Shown: positions 8,991 through 18,488 of the stretch, one piece after another
How positions within the stretch are numbered: position 1 is the first letter of the stretch
Layout of the letters: every line of letters begins with the position of its first letter
Source of the DNA: Sphingobacteriaceae bacterium
GTDB lineage: Bacteria > Bacteroidota > Bacteroidia > Sphingobacteriales > Sphingobacteriaceae
NCBI GenBank assembly: GCA_014380615.1
Contig: JACMJM010000043.1
Location: 62,001-126,000, forward strand
Reading direction: 5' to 3'
DNA length: 64,000 bases
Notes under the pieces: model-generated
What the model was told of the DNA's origin: nothing
Database searches by the model: none
What the model saw: the letters and a program-made list of their open reading frames with translations, nothing else
Translations under genes and position numbers: made by a program

Positions 8991-9791
8991 CTAATCCTTT
9001 TTGCCGTTTTCTACACTTTTAAGCTCTTCGTGGCGGTTCTTAGTAAAATCGTAGTTTTTAAAATCTGCGGTTTTCGGAAGATCTACCGCAAAACTGTATA
9101 GCTGATCTATTTCGATCACCAGGTTTTCTGCGATAAAGTCGATGATATGGCCGCCAGATTTTTTATCCTCTGATAAAAAGTGGAAATGATATCCGGTAAT
9201 GTTAGCACCATCCATATATCCCGGAAGGCGATACCCTACCAGATCGCCACTGGTAGTTTCAAAATTAAAAAACCGCTGTAGCGCAAGCATATCTGCCAGT
9301 GGCTGATAAGGCTTGGTTATAACCGCCGGGAAAGCTCTCGTTTTAGCAGTGGTAAATTTGCCTTTCAGATGTATCGCGTAAATTCCATTTACATCATTTA
9401 AAACGCTGTCTAAAAACGCATATAAAGATTGTCGGCTTATTGGTTTTTTCAATGCCAGCACCCTGTCTGCCTTAAAGAAATTAACTACAGCATAAGGAAT
9501 TAAAGCCTTGTCGCTTACTTCAAAGGTCTTGCCGGTCGATTGAGTTTGATATATTTTCCCGTTCAACATCAGCAACTCTCCGTCGAGCTTGTCTGGCGCA
9601 CCGAGCCCGAAATCGCCGTTTTGCTTTAGCTTGTGGCAGGGGTAATATCCATCGTACAGGCCGCCTATAAACGCATGGGCATATCCGGCGGTAAACAGCC
9701 GGTCATGTAGCTGGCTGGAAAGCTGCGCCTGGCTGTTTTGCCAGGAAAAAATGATAACAAAAAATACTTTAGTGCTGATTTTTAGATTCAT
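8991..9791 (-). CDS. budA: acetolactate decarboxylase, secreted form
   Basis: It matches the acetolactate decarboxylase family: FGLGAPDKLDGE (Glu72) and the metal site GYHFHFLSEDKKSGGH (His202, His204, His215). The family decarboxylates alpha-acetolactate to acetoin. The first 22 residues look like a Sec signal peptide, so the mature enzyme would be periplasmic or secreted. No acetolactate synthase gene is nearby. Its 5' end overlaps the GNAT gene by 23 bp. Confidence 0.88.
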   Translation of the reverse strand: MNLKISTKVFFVIIFSWQNSQAQLSSQLHDRLFTAGYAHAFIGGLYDGYYPCHKLKQNGDFGLGAPDKLDGELLMLNGKIYQTQSTGKTFEVSDKALIPYAVVNFFKADRVLALKKPISRQSLYAFLDSVLNDVNGIYAIHLKGKFTTAKTRAFPAVITKPYQPLADMLALQRFFNFETTSGDLVGYRLPGYMDGANITGYHFHFLSEDKKSGGHIIDFIAENLVIEIDQLYSFAVDLPKTADFKNYDFTKNRHEELKSVENGKKD

Positions 9792-10203
9792 AGATCGAAG
9801 GATTAGCTATTTCCATGAAGCGTTCTGGCTTTGATAATTCCTTGAAGCCATATTTTCGGTATAATTCATGAGCGTCGGCGGTAGCAAGCATCCAACGGCG
9901 CAATCCCTGTAATTCCGGGTAAGCGAGGATAAATTCTACCAGATTTTTAGATAAGCCCCTGCCTCTGTATTGGGGTAATATAAACACATCCGCCAGGTAA
10001 GCAAACGTCGACGAATCGGTAATTACACGTGCAAATCCTACCTGGGCATCGTTTATATAAACACCAAAGCTTAAAGAATTCTCAACGCATTGTTCAACTG
10101 TTTCTAAAGGGATGTTTTTCGCCCAATAGGATTCTTCGCTTAAGTACTTATGAATGAGTTGAACGTTTAGCTTTGTTTTATCTGCTGAGATAAGGAAGTT
10201 CAT
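9769..10203 (-). CDS. GNAT-family N-acetyltransferase
   Basis: The acetyl-CoA site is the motif A segment FILPQYRGRGLSKNLVEF (the R/Q-x-x-G-x-G/A pattern), and the fold ends with the ELYRKYGFKEL segment typical of GNAT proteins. The acceptor substrate is unknown. It is 11 bp downstream of yajQ and overlaps the acetolactate decarboxylase gene, so the three form one minus-strand operon. Confidence 0.88.
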   Translation of the reverse strand: MNFLISADKTKLNVQLIHKYLSEESYWAKNIPLETVEQCVENSLSFGVYINDAQVGFARVITDSSTFAYLADVFILPQYRGRGLSKNLVEFILAYPELQGLRRWMLATADAHELYRKYGFKELSKPERFMEIANPSIYESKNQH

Positions 10204-10214
10204 AACACAGATAA

Positions 10215-10706
10215 TTAGTTCCGCATATTAATATACTGCAAGGGCTGCCCGAAATCGTCGGTACGGCAAAGCGCGATTACCGCCTGGAGATCGTCAATTT
10301 TCTTACCCTGTACACGCAACTGATCGTCCATAATAGATGCCTGCACTTTTAGGCCGCTGTCTTTAATTTTCTTAATGATTTTTTTAGACGTTTCTTTATC
10401 GATTCCTTCCTTAACGGTGATATCTTTTCTGATCATGTTTCCGGAAGCGTAAATTTCTTTACCCATATCAAGTGACGAAGGATCAAGATGCTGCTTCATC
10501 ATTCTCGATATAATAGAATCCTGAATCGCTTTCAGGCGCATATCATCTTCGGTAACGATGGTAATTACATTGGTTTTTTTATCCAGTTCGATGGTGCTTT
10601 TTGAGCCCGTAAAATCGTAGCGGTTAAGAATCTCTTTTTTTGCGTTATTGATGGCGTTGTCTAAAGTTTGTCCATCTATCTTACTTACTATATCGAATGT
10701 TGGCAT
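10215..10706 (-). CDS. yajQ: YajQ family nucleotide-binding protein
   Basis: Full-length match in pattern to YajQ: an MPTFDIVSK start, the AINNAKKEI and RYDF segments, and the MGKEIYASGNM and DDLQAVI blocks. It is about 163 aa, as is usual. Family members bind RNA or cyclic-di-GMP; the role here is not evident. It heads the yajQ-GNAT-decarboxylase operon. Confidence 0.92.
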   Translation of the reverse strand: MPTFDIVSKIDGQTLDNAINNAKKEILNRYDFTGSKSTIELDKKTNVITIVTEDDMRLKAIQDSIISRMMKQHLDPSSLDMGKEIYASGNMIRKDITVKEGIDKETSKKIIKKIKDSGLKVQASIMDDQLRVQGKKIDDLQAVIALCRTDDFGQPLQYINMRN

Positions 10707-10797
10707 ATGAAAGGATTTATTTTAAAGTTTAAAATTATGTCGGTACATTTAAATAAAAAACAATTTACCCACGATAGGTATTATTATAAAAAACATT

Positions 10798-11457
10798 ATG
10801 AAGAAAACTAAACCAAAATCAAGCAAAGCTGTTAAAAGCACTCCCAAAGCTTCGCCAAAAAAAGCAGTAAAAAAGGAACTTGAAAGCGGTATCGCAGAGA
10901 AGTTTCTCGCTGTAGTTGCTACTCTTGGTCATGATGCTGAAAGAATTGCGAAAGATATAAAAAAGATGAGTAAGGAGATTGCGAAAAAGCTTTCTCAGAA
11001 AATTAAAAAAGAAAAGACGGTTAAAAAACCAGCGTCGAAGAAAACAATAAAAGCCGAAAAAGCAACGGTAAAACGCGAAGTGCAGGCTTCTAAAAAGGAG
11101 GCTGGAAAATCACCCAGCAGGGCAGAAAAGGTAGTGGCAAAAGTGGTTGCAAAACCTGCCGCCAAGCCAGTTGTTAAACGCACACCACAAATAGTAAGTA
11201 CAGACAGTATACCAAAAGCGAGAAGCCGTAGGGTCGCTAAACCCGCATCGGTAGAAAATTCGCCGGTAAAAAAGACTCCGGTAAGAAGAACTTCAAAGCC
11301 TGCGACTGCCGCTACAGCTCAGGATAAAACAGATGTAGCACCTGTAAAGCGCAGAACCAGACGTGCTGCCGTAAAACCCGGTACAGCTGTAAAAAATGAA
11401 ACCGTTAATACTGAAAATCAGATAAGTCCGGAAACTCCTGAAACCAAATCAGAGTAA
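10798..11457 (+). CDS. histone H1-like Lys/Ala-rich protein
   Basis: A short helical core (about 28-75, EKFLAVVATLGHDAERI) sits between very basic tails rich in K, A and P, with repeated KxPA/PAAK words. This layout is that of bacterial H1-like DNA-binding proteins. It is immediately upstream of ppk1-ppx, although a terminator lies between. AlgP and PhaM, H1-like proteins in other phyla, associate with polyphosphate or storage granules, so a granule/nucleoid role is a fair guess but not shown. Confidence 0.6.
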   Translation: MKKTKPKSSKAVKSTPKASPKKAVKKELESGIAEKFLAVVATLGHDAERIAKDIKKMSKEIAKKLSQKIKKEKTVKKPASKKTIKAEKATVKREVQASKKEAGKSPSRAEKVVAKVVAKPAAKPVVKRTPQIVSTDSIPKARSRRVAKPASVENSPVKKTPVRRTSKPATAATAQDKTDVAPVKRRTRRAAVKPGTAVKNETVNTENQISPETPETKSE

Positions 11458-11516
11458 TTGATATTTATATCATAGCTGCAATTAACATTAAGTTAACAAA
11501 AGATTATACAACTTGC

Positions 11517-11545
11517 AGTCCCGGTCTAAAGCCCGGGACTTTTTA
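11517..11545 (+). terminator. intrinsic terminator between the H1-like gene and ppk1
   Basis: The arms AGTCCCGG (11517-11524) and CCGGGACT (11533-11540) form an 8-bp stem, followed by TTTT and a further T-rich tract. Confidence 0.8.
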
Positions 11546-11556
11546 TTTATATACGG

Positions 11557-13611
11557 ATGTCTAAGCAAAAAACACTGCTTACAAATCGAGAGATCAGTTG
11601 GTTGTATTTTAATGAACGAGTACTTCAGGAAGCTGCCGATAAAACGGTGCCACTGATTGAACGCATTCGTTTTTTGGCGATTTTTTCCTCAAATCTGGAT
11701 GAGTTTTACCGGGTAAGGGTACCCACACTAAGCCGACTAACTAATATCAATACTAAAGCGAAGGAAGTTTTCGGGTATAACCCCAAGAAGATAATCAAAC
11801 AGATTAAAAATATTGTTGTAAAACAGGAGCGCAGGTTCAATCATCTTTATGAGGATGAGATTATTAAGGAACTTGTACAGGAAAAGATCTTCATCATTAA
11901 CGAACATCAGCTTAATGTATCGCGGGGACAGTTTGTTAAGAAGTACTTTAAAGATAAACTTCTTCCTACGCTGGTTCCGATCATGCTCGATGAAAGCAAG
12001 CCTTTTCCCGAACTTAAAGACAGGGCTATTTACTTCCTGGTAAGGCTTACTAAAAACGATGCTAAGGAAAAAGTGCGCTACAGTTTAATGGAGATTCCCA
12101 CCAAAAGCCTGGAGCGGTTTATCGTACTTCCTGAAACCAATAATCTGAAATTTATTATCCTTTTGGACGATGCCATAAGGTATTGCCTTGATAATATTTA
12201 TTTCATCTTTGATTACCATACCATTGAAGCTTATTCTATTCAGCTTACGCGTGATGCTGAGCTTGATCTGGATAGAAATGTAAGCGAGAAATTTATAGAT
12301 ACCCTCACAAAAAGTCTTCAGAAAAGGAAAAAGGGGAGGCCCATGCGCTTGCTCTATGATAATAACATCCCTTTGGATATGCTCACCTTTCTGGTAGATA
12401 AGCTTGACCTGGATACTGATGCCTTAATTCCGGGTAACCGCTATCATAATTTTAAAGACTTTATCAATTTCCCGAATGTTGGCAGGCCCGAACTGGAGTA
12501 TGAAAAAGATCCTCCTCTTGAAATTCGCGATCTGGATATGGGGAAAAGTATCTTCGGGCAGATTTCGAAGCGCGATTATCTGATAAATCTGCCTTATCAG
12601 TCGTTCGATTATATTATCCACTTTTTGCGTGAAGCGGCTATCGACCCCAAGGTGACGGATATTGACATTACGCTTTATCGCCTCGCCGAAAACTCGCGGG
12701 TTATAAACGCGCTGATTAATGCCGCCAAGAACGGTAAGCGAGTGAATTGTTTGGTTGAATTAAAGGCTCGTTTCGACGAGCAAAATAATATCAATTGGAC
12801 AAAACGATTGGAAGAGGAAGGGGTGCAGGTAAATTACGGCCTCTTAGATTATAAAGTACACTCTAAGATTTGTTTAATTACCAGGAAGGAAAAAAATAAG
12901 GTTACGTATTACGCCAACCTGGCCACTGGTAATTTTAATGAAAAGTCTTCCCGGATCTACGCCGACCACAGTTTATTTACCACTCATCCTGAAATTACGA
13001 CAGAGCTTAAACACTTATTTAAGGGCTTGGAAAAAAAGGTGTTCTACAAAGATTACAAATGTCTCATTGTGTCGCCACTCGAAACCCGGGATAAAATAAG
13101 TGCCCTTATAGATGTAGAAATAAAGAATGCTCACCACGGAAAGCCCGCTTATTTGATTCTAAAAATGAACAGCCTTGCGGATGAGGACATTGTTCAGAAA
13201 TTATACGATGCCAGCGTGGCGGGAGTAAAAATTCAGCTAATTATTCGTGGCATGTGCACACTGGTGCCCGGCATTGAAGGGGTAAGCGAAAATATAGAAG
13301 TAATTAGTATTATTGATAAGTATCTGGAACATGCCCGGGTATGGATTTTCGGCAACGGAGGAGATGAAAAAATGTTCCTCGCTTCCGCGGATTTAATGAC
13401 CCGGAATCTCGATCACCGTGTTGAAGTAGGATTTCCGATTCTGGATGAGAATATCCGCAGGGAGATTCGCGACATCATCAATATTCAGCTAAAGGATAAT
13501 ACCAAAGCCAGGGTAATTAACAATGTAAACAGTAACCGGTATAAACCGAAGGGTAAAATGAGTTACCGTGCCCAGACCGATATTTACACTTATCTTAAAT
13601 ATAAAAAATAA
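11557..13611 (+). CDS. ppk1: polyphosphate kinase 1
   Basis: Full-length PPK1 (684 aa). The N-terminus NREISWLYFNERVLQEA and SNLDEFYRVRV are family signatures. The phospholipase-D-like catalytic core has the phosphorylated-histidine site KVHSKICL (His435) and the second histidine region YLEHARVWIFGNG. It makes polyphosphate reversibly from ATP. It is 5 bp upstream of ppx, so synthesis and breakdown genes are coupled. Confidence 0.97.
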   Translation: MSKQKTLLTNREISWLYFNERVLQEAADKTVPLIERIRFLAIFSSNLDEFYRVRVPTLSRLTNINTKAKEVFGYNPKKIIKQIKNIVVKQERRFNHLYEDEIIKELVQEKIFIINEHQLNVSRGQFVKKYFKDKLLPTLVPIMLDESKPFPELKDRAIYFLVRLTKNDAKEKVRYSLMEIPTKSLERFIVLPETNNLKFIILLDDAIRYCLDNIYFIFDYHTIEAYSIQLTRDAELDLDRNVSEKFIDTLTKSLQKRKKGRPMRLLYDNNIPLDMLTFLVDKLDLDTDALIPGNRYHNFKDFINFPNVGRPELEYEKDPPLEIRDLDMGKSIFGQISKRDYLINLPYQSFDYIIHFLREAAIDPKVTDIDITLYRLAENSRVINALINAAKNGKRVNCLVELKARFDEQNNINWTKRLEEEGVQVNYGLLDYKVHSKICLITRKEKNKVTYYANLATGNFNEKSSRIYADHSLFTTHPEITTELKHLFKGLEKKVFYKDYKCLIVSPLETRDKISALIDVEIKNAHHGKPAYLILKMNSLADEDIVQKLYDASVAGVKIQLIIRGMCTLVPGIEGVSENIEVISIIDKYLEHARVWIFGNGGDEKMFLASADLMTRNLDHRVEVGFPILDENIRREIRDIINIQLKDNTKARVINNVNSNRYKPKGKMSYRAQTDIYTYLKYKK

Positions 13612-13616
13612 CCACA

Positions 13617-14507
13617 TTGAGATACGCCGCCATAGACATAGGCTCAAACGCTGTACGTCTTTTAATCGCTGATATAATTGACAACGGAAAAGAAACCTCC
13701 TTTAAGAAAAATACCCTCATCAGGGTGCCGCTTCGCTTAGGTGATGATGCTTTTCTCGATAAGTGTATTTCGGGGAAAAAAACCGAGGAGTTATTAAAAA
13801 CCATGACCGCCTTTAAACTTCTGATTGATGTTTATAAAGTGGAAGATTACCGTGCCTGCGCAACATCCGCCATGCGCGAAGCATCTAACGGGCCGGAGTT
13901 GGTGAACCGGATCAAGGCTGAAGCTGGCATTAATCTGGAAATAGTGGAAGGCCAAAGTGAAGCGAATATTATTTATTCAAGCCATATCGAACAAACCCTC
14001 GAGCGGAAGAAAAACTATTTATACATCGACGTGGGTGGCGGCAGTACCGAGCTTTCAATTTTTTCGGACGGCAAAGTAAAAGCATCCAAGTCATTTCCTA
14101 TCGGAACGGTACGGATGCTCGACAACGCGGATACTGATGAATCATGGGATGATATAAAAGAGTGGATAAAAGTAAATAGCAAGCACCACTCAAACCTGAT
14201 TGGTATCGGCACAGGCGGCAATATAAATAAGCTCTTTAAAATGTCGGAAGAAAAGGATGGTATGCCTTTAAGTACTGCCAAACTTAGAGAAATGTATAAT
14301 TATCTCAACTCATTCTCTTTAAAGGAGCGCATAACCGTTTTGGGTTTGAACCAAGATAGGGCGGATGTAATTATACCGGCATGCGAAATTTATCTTTCCG
14401 TAATGAAATGGGCGGGGGTAAAGCATATCCATGTTCCGAGGGTGGGAATGGTTGACGGCATTATCCAATTGCTTATTGAAAAAAATAAGAAGCAAATTAA
14501 ACCATAA
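13617..14507 (+). CDS. ppx: Ppx/GppA exopolyphosphatase
   Basis: Actin/Hsp70-type ATPase fold with the phosphate loops IDIGSNAVRLL and DVGGGSTEL. At 296 aa it is a short-form Ppx without the C-terminal HD-like domain of the E. coli enzymes. The start is TTG, 5 bp after the ppk1 stop. It probably degrades polyphosphate or pppGpp. Confidence 0.93.
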   Translation: MRYAAIDIGSNAVRLLIADIIDNGKETSFKKNTLIRVPLRLGDDAFLDKCISGKKTEELLKTMTAFKLLIDVYKVEDYRACATSAMREASNGPELVNRIKAEAGINLEIVEGQSEANIIYSSHIEQTLERKKNYLYIDVGGGSTELSIFSDGKVKASKSFPIGTVRMLDNADTDESWDDIKEWIKVNSKHHSNLIGIGTGGNINKLFKMSEEKDGMPLSTAKLREMYNYLNSFSLKERITVLGLNQDRADVIIPACEIYLSVMKWAGVKHIHVPRVGMVDGIIQLLIEKNKKQIKP

Positions 14508-14525
14508 TTGCTTTAATTTACAGAA

Positions 14526-15353
14526 ATGCCACAAGCAAGCGGACCTATAGGTGTTTTTGATTCGGGTTACGGGGGCCTTACAGTTTTTAAAGAAATTGTT
14601 AAGGAACTTCCTGATTATGATTTCATCTATCTGGGTGATAACGCACGGGTTCCTTATGGTACCCGCTCGTTCGAAACCGTTTATAAATACACCTGGGAAT
14701 GTGTACAGCAGTTGTTTGATTTAGGCTGCAATTTGGTAATTCTGGCTTGTAATACAGCATCCGCGAAAGCACTTAGAAGCATCCAGCAAAACGATCTGCC
14801 TCAGTTAAACGATCTGCGAAAAGTTCTCGGAGTAATTCGCCCTACCGCCGAGGTAGTGGGCAGCTATACCAAATCTGGTAATGTCGGAATTTTGGCCACG
14901 CCCGGAACGGTAGCATCACGTTCGTATGTAATTGAAATCGCTAAATTTTTTCCCGAGATCAGTGTTTTCCAGGAGGCCTGCCCTATGTGGGTACCTTTAG
15001 TAGAGAATAATGAAATTAACAACCCCGCCGCCGATTATTTTGTAAAGAAAAACCTCGATAATTTATTCGCGGTAAATCCGGAAATAGATACGCTTGTTCT
15101 GGCTTGCACCCATTATCCCTTGCTTATCAACAAAATCAGAGAGTTTGCCGGGCCGAATGTGCAAATAATTTCGCAGGGAGAGCTGGTTGCCAAATCGTTA
15201 AACGAATACCTTAAACGTCATGCGGAAGTGGAGGCACTTTGCTCCAAAAACCAACACCAGACGTTTTATACCACAGAATGCTGTTCGGATTTTGACAAAA
15301 AGGCAACCTTGTTTTTAGGCCGGGAGCTTCAATCGAAGCAATTGATATTCTGA
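14526..15353 (+). CDS. murI: glutamate racemase
   Basis: Asp/Glu racemase fold with GVFDSGYGGLTV, YLGDNARVPYG and the two catalytic cysteines Cys75 (LACNTASA) and Cys194 (ACTHYPLL). It supplies D-glutamate for peptidoglycan. It starts 18 bp after ppx, suggesting a ppk1-ppx-murI transcription unit. Confidence 0.96.
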   Translation: MPQASGPIGVFDSGYGGLTVFKEIVKELPDYDFIYLGDNARVPYGTRSFETVYKYTWECVQQLFDLGCNLVILACNTASAKALRSIQQNDLPQLNDLRKVLGVIRPTAEVVGSYTKSGNVGILATPGTVASRSYVIEIAKFFPEISVFQEACPMWVPLVENNEINNPAADYFVKKNLDNLFAVNPEIDTLVLACTHYPLLINKIREFAGPNVQIISQGELVAKSLNEYLKRHAEVEALCSKNQHQTFYTTECCSDFDKKATLFLGRELQSKQLIF

Positions 15354-15446
15354 TCTGAATCGGCGGCCCCGCTCTTAATTTGTTTCCGATTAAACCTTCT
15401 GTCCCATTCTTCTGTCATACCTATACACACACACAATAATACTTTT

Positions 15447-16037
15447 ATGAAAAAGATAATAATCACAGCATTCATTGCGGGACTTAGTTTCTTCGCATTA
15501 GAGTCGAATGCGCAAACTACGCAGAGAGACGCACAGGGTGACTATCATTATGAAACCCGTGATGAAAGAGTTTGGGTGCCCGAACAACGTACCGGCGGTA
15601 TTTTCGGGGTAGGAGGCCGTACAATTCCCGGACACTACGAAACACGCAGTACGCAAGTGAAAGTTTATCACGATAAAAACGGTAATCCTATCAATCAGAA
15701 TGGTCAATATGGTGATAAGAGTAAAGGGTGGGAAGGTAAACACCCTCATGGAATGCCTCCCGGACAGCGGAAAAAAATTGAGGGTAATAGATCAAATGAT
15801 CGTAACAGAGGGTATGACCGTAACAACGACGGGGTAATTGATGATCGCGACCGCAACTACGACAGAAATAACGACGGTGTTATAGATGATCGAGATCGCA
15901 ATTATGACAGAAATAATGATGGTGTAATTGATAGCCGCGATCGTACCACCAGGAATGGTGATAGCCGTGAGGATGATGATGATCGTGAAAAGAATAAAAA
16001 ATCTAAGGCTGGTAAAAAGTCTAAAAAGAATAAATAA
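15447..16037 (+). CDS. secreted protein with three EF-hand-like repeats
   Basis: A signal peptide ends near SNAQ (22). Residues about 123-165 hold three tandem copies of YDRNNDGVIDDRDRN, matching the EF-hand loop spacing (Asp1, Asn3, Asp5, Gly6, Ile8, Asp12), so calcium binding is likely. The tail is very basic (KKSKAGKKSKKNK). The function is unknown. A terminator follows. Confidence 0.7.
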   Translation: MKKIIITAFIAGLSFFALESNAQTTQRDAQGDYHYETRDERVWVPEQRTGGIFGVGGRTIPGHYETRSTQVKVYHDKNGNPINQNGQYGDKSKGWEGKHPHGMPPGQRKKIEGNRSNDRNRGYDRNNDGVIDDRDRNYDRNNDGVIDDRDRNYDRNNDGVIDSRDRTTRNGDSREDDDDREKNKKSKAGKKSKKNK

Positions 16038-16058
16038 TTTGGGTTGGGTTTTATGAAT

Positions 16059-16090
16059 TCCCGGTTGCGAAAGCGGCCGGGATTTTTTTT
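16059..16090 (+). terminator. intrinsic terminator after the EF-hand-like gene
   Basis: The arms TCCCGG (16059-16064) and CCGGGA (16077-16082) form a stem with a T8 tract. It also separates this gene from the convergent nhaA. Confidence 0.8.
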
Positions 16091-16093
16091 GAA

Positions 16094-17299
16094 TTAACTT
16101 TTGTTCAAAGAGGGCTTTGCTATTAAAACCTTTTTTACTCGTTTTCTATAAACTACACTAAGGAAAACGTAGCCCAAAACTCCCGCTAGGAGCGAGGTAA
16201 CCAAAATAGAGAATTTGGCCTCATCGTGAATTTCGGGTGAATCAAATGAAAGAAGGGCAATAAACACCGACATGGTGAAACCGATGCCAGCCAGCATTGC
16301 CAGTCCAATGATATGTTTCCATGATGTACGGCCAGGCAAACTACTAAAACCGAGTTTTACCGATAGATATGAAAAAAAGCTTATACCAAGAGTTTTACCG
16401 ATTAGGAGGCCGCACATTATTCCCAATCCAAGCGACGATGTCAGGCCATTTATCATATCGCCGTGAAAGCGAATGTTGGTGTTAGCGAGTGCGAAAATTG
16501 GCATAATGAGGTAATTTACCGGGCCTATAAGTTTATGTTCCAGGTTTTCCAGAGTAGATTCGTCTTTTACCGGATTAGTAGGAATAGTAAAGGCGAGCAA
16601 TACCCCCGCAATAGTAGCGTGAATGCCCGAATGGTGAACGAAGTACCATAGAAAAATGCCTGGAATAATATAAAATGCCAGTTTTTTTACTCCCGATACA
16701 TTCATCAAAACAAGCAAGCCCACAATTCCGCCTGCGTATAATAATTGATTCAAATGTAGTTCTGCCGTGTAAAAAACGGCAATAACAATAATGGCCCCTA
16801 AGTCATCCACTATGGCTAATGCGGCAAGAAAAACTTTTAGTGACGTAGGTACCCGCTTTCCAAGCATAGATATCACCGCTAGCGCAAACGCAATATCGGT
16901 TGCCATTGGAATACCCCAGCCATTTGCAGTGGGTGTGCCAGCGTTAAATAAATGGAAAATACCTGCCGGAACAAGCATTCCGCCAATGGCGGCAAAGATG
17001 GGGAGTATAGCTCTTTTTACAGAAGATAACTCACCTTCAAGCATCTCCCGCTTAATTTCCAGTCCAACCAGCAAAAAGAAAATGGCCATTAAGCCATCGT
17101 TAATCCAAATTTCGGTAGTGTATTTTAAACCTAGGGGAGCATAGCCGAACGATGTATTCAATAGCGCATGGAACTCATCATATAAACCAATATTTGCTAT
17201 TAAAAGCGAGATAACTACAGAAACTATCAATAGTGCCCCGCCTATTTGGCCCGACCGGAAGAAATCTTTAAAGGGTTTGAGGTTAATTAACGCTGCCAT
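16094..17299 (-). CDS. nhaA: Na+/H+ antiporter NhaA
   Basis: A 401-aa polytopic inner-membrane protein with the NhaA ion site, that is the Asp pair in LAIVDDLGAI, and the conserved segments MATDIAFALAV and FFLLVGLEIKRE. It exchanges sodium for protons for pH and salt tolerance. It is monocistronic and convergent with the preceding gene. Confidence 0.95.
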   Translation of the reverse strand: MAALINLKPFKDFFRSGQIGGALLIVSVVISLLIANIGLYDEFHALLNTSFGYAPLGLKYTTEIWINDGLMAIFFLLVGLEIKREMLEGELSSVKRAILPIFAAIGGMLVPAGIFHLFNAGTPTANGWGIPMATDIAFALAVISMLGKRVPTSLKVFLAALAIVDDLGAIIVIAVFYTAELHLNQLLYAGGIVGLLVLMNVSGVKKLAFYIIPGIFLWYFVHHSGIHATIAGVLLAFTIPTNPVKDESTLENLEHKLIGPVNYLIMPIFALANTNIRFHGDMINGLTSSLGLGIMCGLLIGKTLGISFFSYLSVKLGFSSLPGRTSWKHIIGLAMLAGIGFTMSVFIALLSFDSPEIHDEAKFSILVTSLLAGVLGYVFLSVVYRKRVKKVLIAKPSLNKS

Positions 17300-17366
17300 G
17301 TGGCGAAAATATAATATTTTAACGTATAGAATTTAGAAAAGGCATTTTAAGTATAATACCTCACTG

Positions 17367-17987
17367 TTACATAAACTCTTCAAGATCTCCTTTTCCTTGT
17401 CTCAGAATTTCAAATTCGCCGCTGGTGCAATCCACCACTGTCGAAGCGAGGTTGTCGCCATAGCCACCGTCAATAACCAAATCCACTTTGTCCTGATATT
17501 TTTCATAAATCAGTTCCGGGTCGGTAGAATATTCAAGAATATCATCTTCATCATGTATAGAAGCCGAGACAATGGGATTACCCAACATGCGTACAATTTC
17601 TCTTGCTATAGTATTATCAGGAACCCTGATGCCCACCGTTTTTTTATTCGAACTTAAAAGTTTGGGTACTTTATTGTTGGCTTCAAAAATAAAGGTGAAT
17701 GGCCCGGGGAGTGCTTTTTTTAATACCCGAAAGGTACTGTTGTCAATAGGTTTGATATAATCAGAAATATGGCTCAAATCATAACAAATAAAAGATAGGT
17801 TTGCCTTCTCCGGCTTTATGCCTCTTAGCTGATAAATTTTTTCAATTGCTTTCTGATTGCTGATATCGCAACCAAGCCCATAAATAGTATCGGTAGGGTA
17901 AATAATTAAGCCGCCCTTTTTTAACACATCTACTACCTGCTGTATAGCGCGTTCGTTGGGATTATTTTCGTAGATTTTTATCAGCAT
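17367..17987 (-). CDS. YciO-type Sua5/YrdC-family protein
   Basis: The Sua5/YciO/YrdC fold is evident from GGLIIYPTDTIYGLGCDI, GPFTFIFEA and VGIRVPDN. Length (206 aa) and the end DLVIDGGYG...STVVDCT..G are closer to E. coli YciO than to TsaC. It may make threonylcarbamoyl-AMP for tRNA t6A, but YciO-type members are less certain in that role. Confidence 0.88.
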   Translation of the reverse strand: MLIKIYENNPNERAIQQVVDVLKKGGLIIYPTDTIYGLGCDISNQKAIEKIYQLRGIKPEKANLSFICYDLSHISDYIKPIDNSTFRVLKKALPGPFTFIFEANNKVPKLLSSNKKTVGIRVPDNTIAREIVRMLGNPIVSASIHDEDDILEYSTDPELIYEKYQDKVDLVIDGGYGDNLASTVVDCTSGEFEILRQGKGDLEEFM

Positions 17988-18049
17988 GTACCTGAAAGTT
18001 CCGGTGATAAGTTAAAATTAAAAAGTCAAAATCACAGCAGTTTTAAAAA

Positions 18050-18130
18050 CTATGCCAGGCTGAGCGGAGTCGAAGCCAGGCGTATTACCTTTCGACAGAT
18101 TCTGAACTGAGCCGGACGAAGTACTCCTGG
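18050..18130. repeat. REP-like intergenic palindrome fragment
   Basis: It contains GGCTGAGCGGAGTCGAAGCC and then ACTGAGCCGGACGAAGTA, an imperfect inverted arrangement. The first word is a familiar Bacteroidota intergenic repeat sequence. It is non-coding, between the YciO gene and the KTSC gene. Confidence 0.45.
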
Positions 18131-18165
18131 TGACAAACGACACGGCCTTTTATCGCAGACACGAA

Positions 18166-18417
18166 CTATTCCACCTCCTTACACTCGAAATGAGGCTTAA
18201 CGTTAAAGTTAACATACACACCCGAAGATCCGCCCGACTTCACCAGGTCTCTGTAGTCATCCCAAACTTCCGGTTCTACATCGAAATATCGATAAACCTT
18301 GCCGTTTTTATATGCTATCTCCAGCATTCTTTTCGAAATCATGTAATCAATATACATCGTTGTTCCCGACTTGGGGGTGTATAACTTGTTCTCCGTGTTC
18401 AACCTCGACGTACCCAT
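18166..18417 (-). CDS. KTSC-domain protein
   Basis: At 83 aa it is about the size of a lone KTSC domain: MLEIAYKNGKVYRYFDVEPEVWDDYRD in outline, then SGGSSGVYVNFNVKPHF. The domain occurs alone or fused to lysyl-tRNA synthetase and its role is uncertain. It lies 70 bp after asnS, behind a terminator. Confidence 0.75.
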   Translation of the reverse strand: MGTSRLNTENKLYTPKSGTTMYIDYMISKRMLEIAYKNGKVYRYFDVEPEVWDDYRDLVKSGGSSGVYVNFNVKPHFECKEVE

Positions 18418-18424
18418 TTCAAAA

Positions 18425-18452
18425 ATAAAAGCTCCAAACGGAGCTCTTTGTT
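18425..18452 (-). terminator. intrinsic terminator after asnS
   Basis: The arms AGCTCC (18430-18435) and GGAGCT (18440-18445) form a stem with a 4-nt loop. On the minus strand it is followed by TTTTATTTTT. Confidence 0.65.
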
Positions 18453-18488
18453 TAAATTATTTTTAACTAGGTCTGGGCAAAATTTTTG

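Noticed and set aside
18130..18384. Plus-strand ORF over the KTSC gene
   Set aside because: The minus-strand KTSC frame has a clear domain pattern; the plus frame has none.
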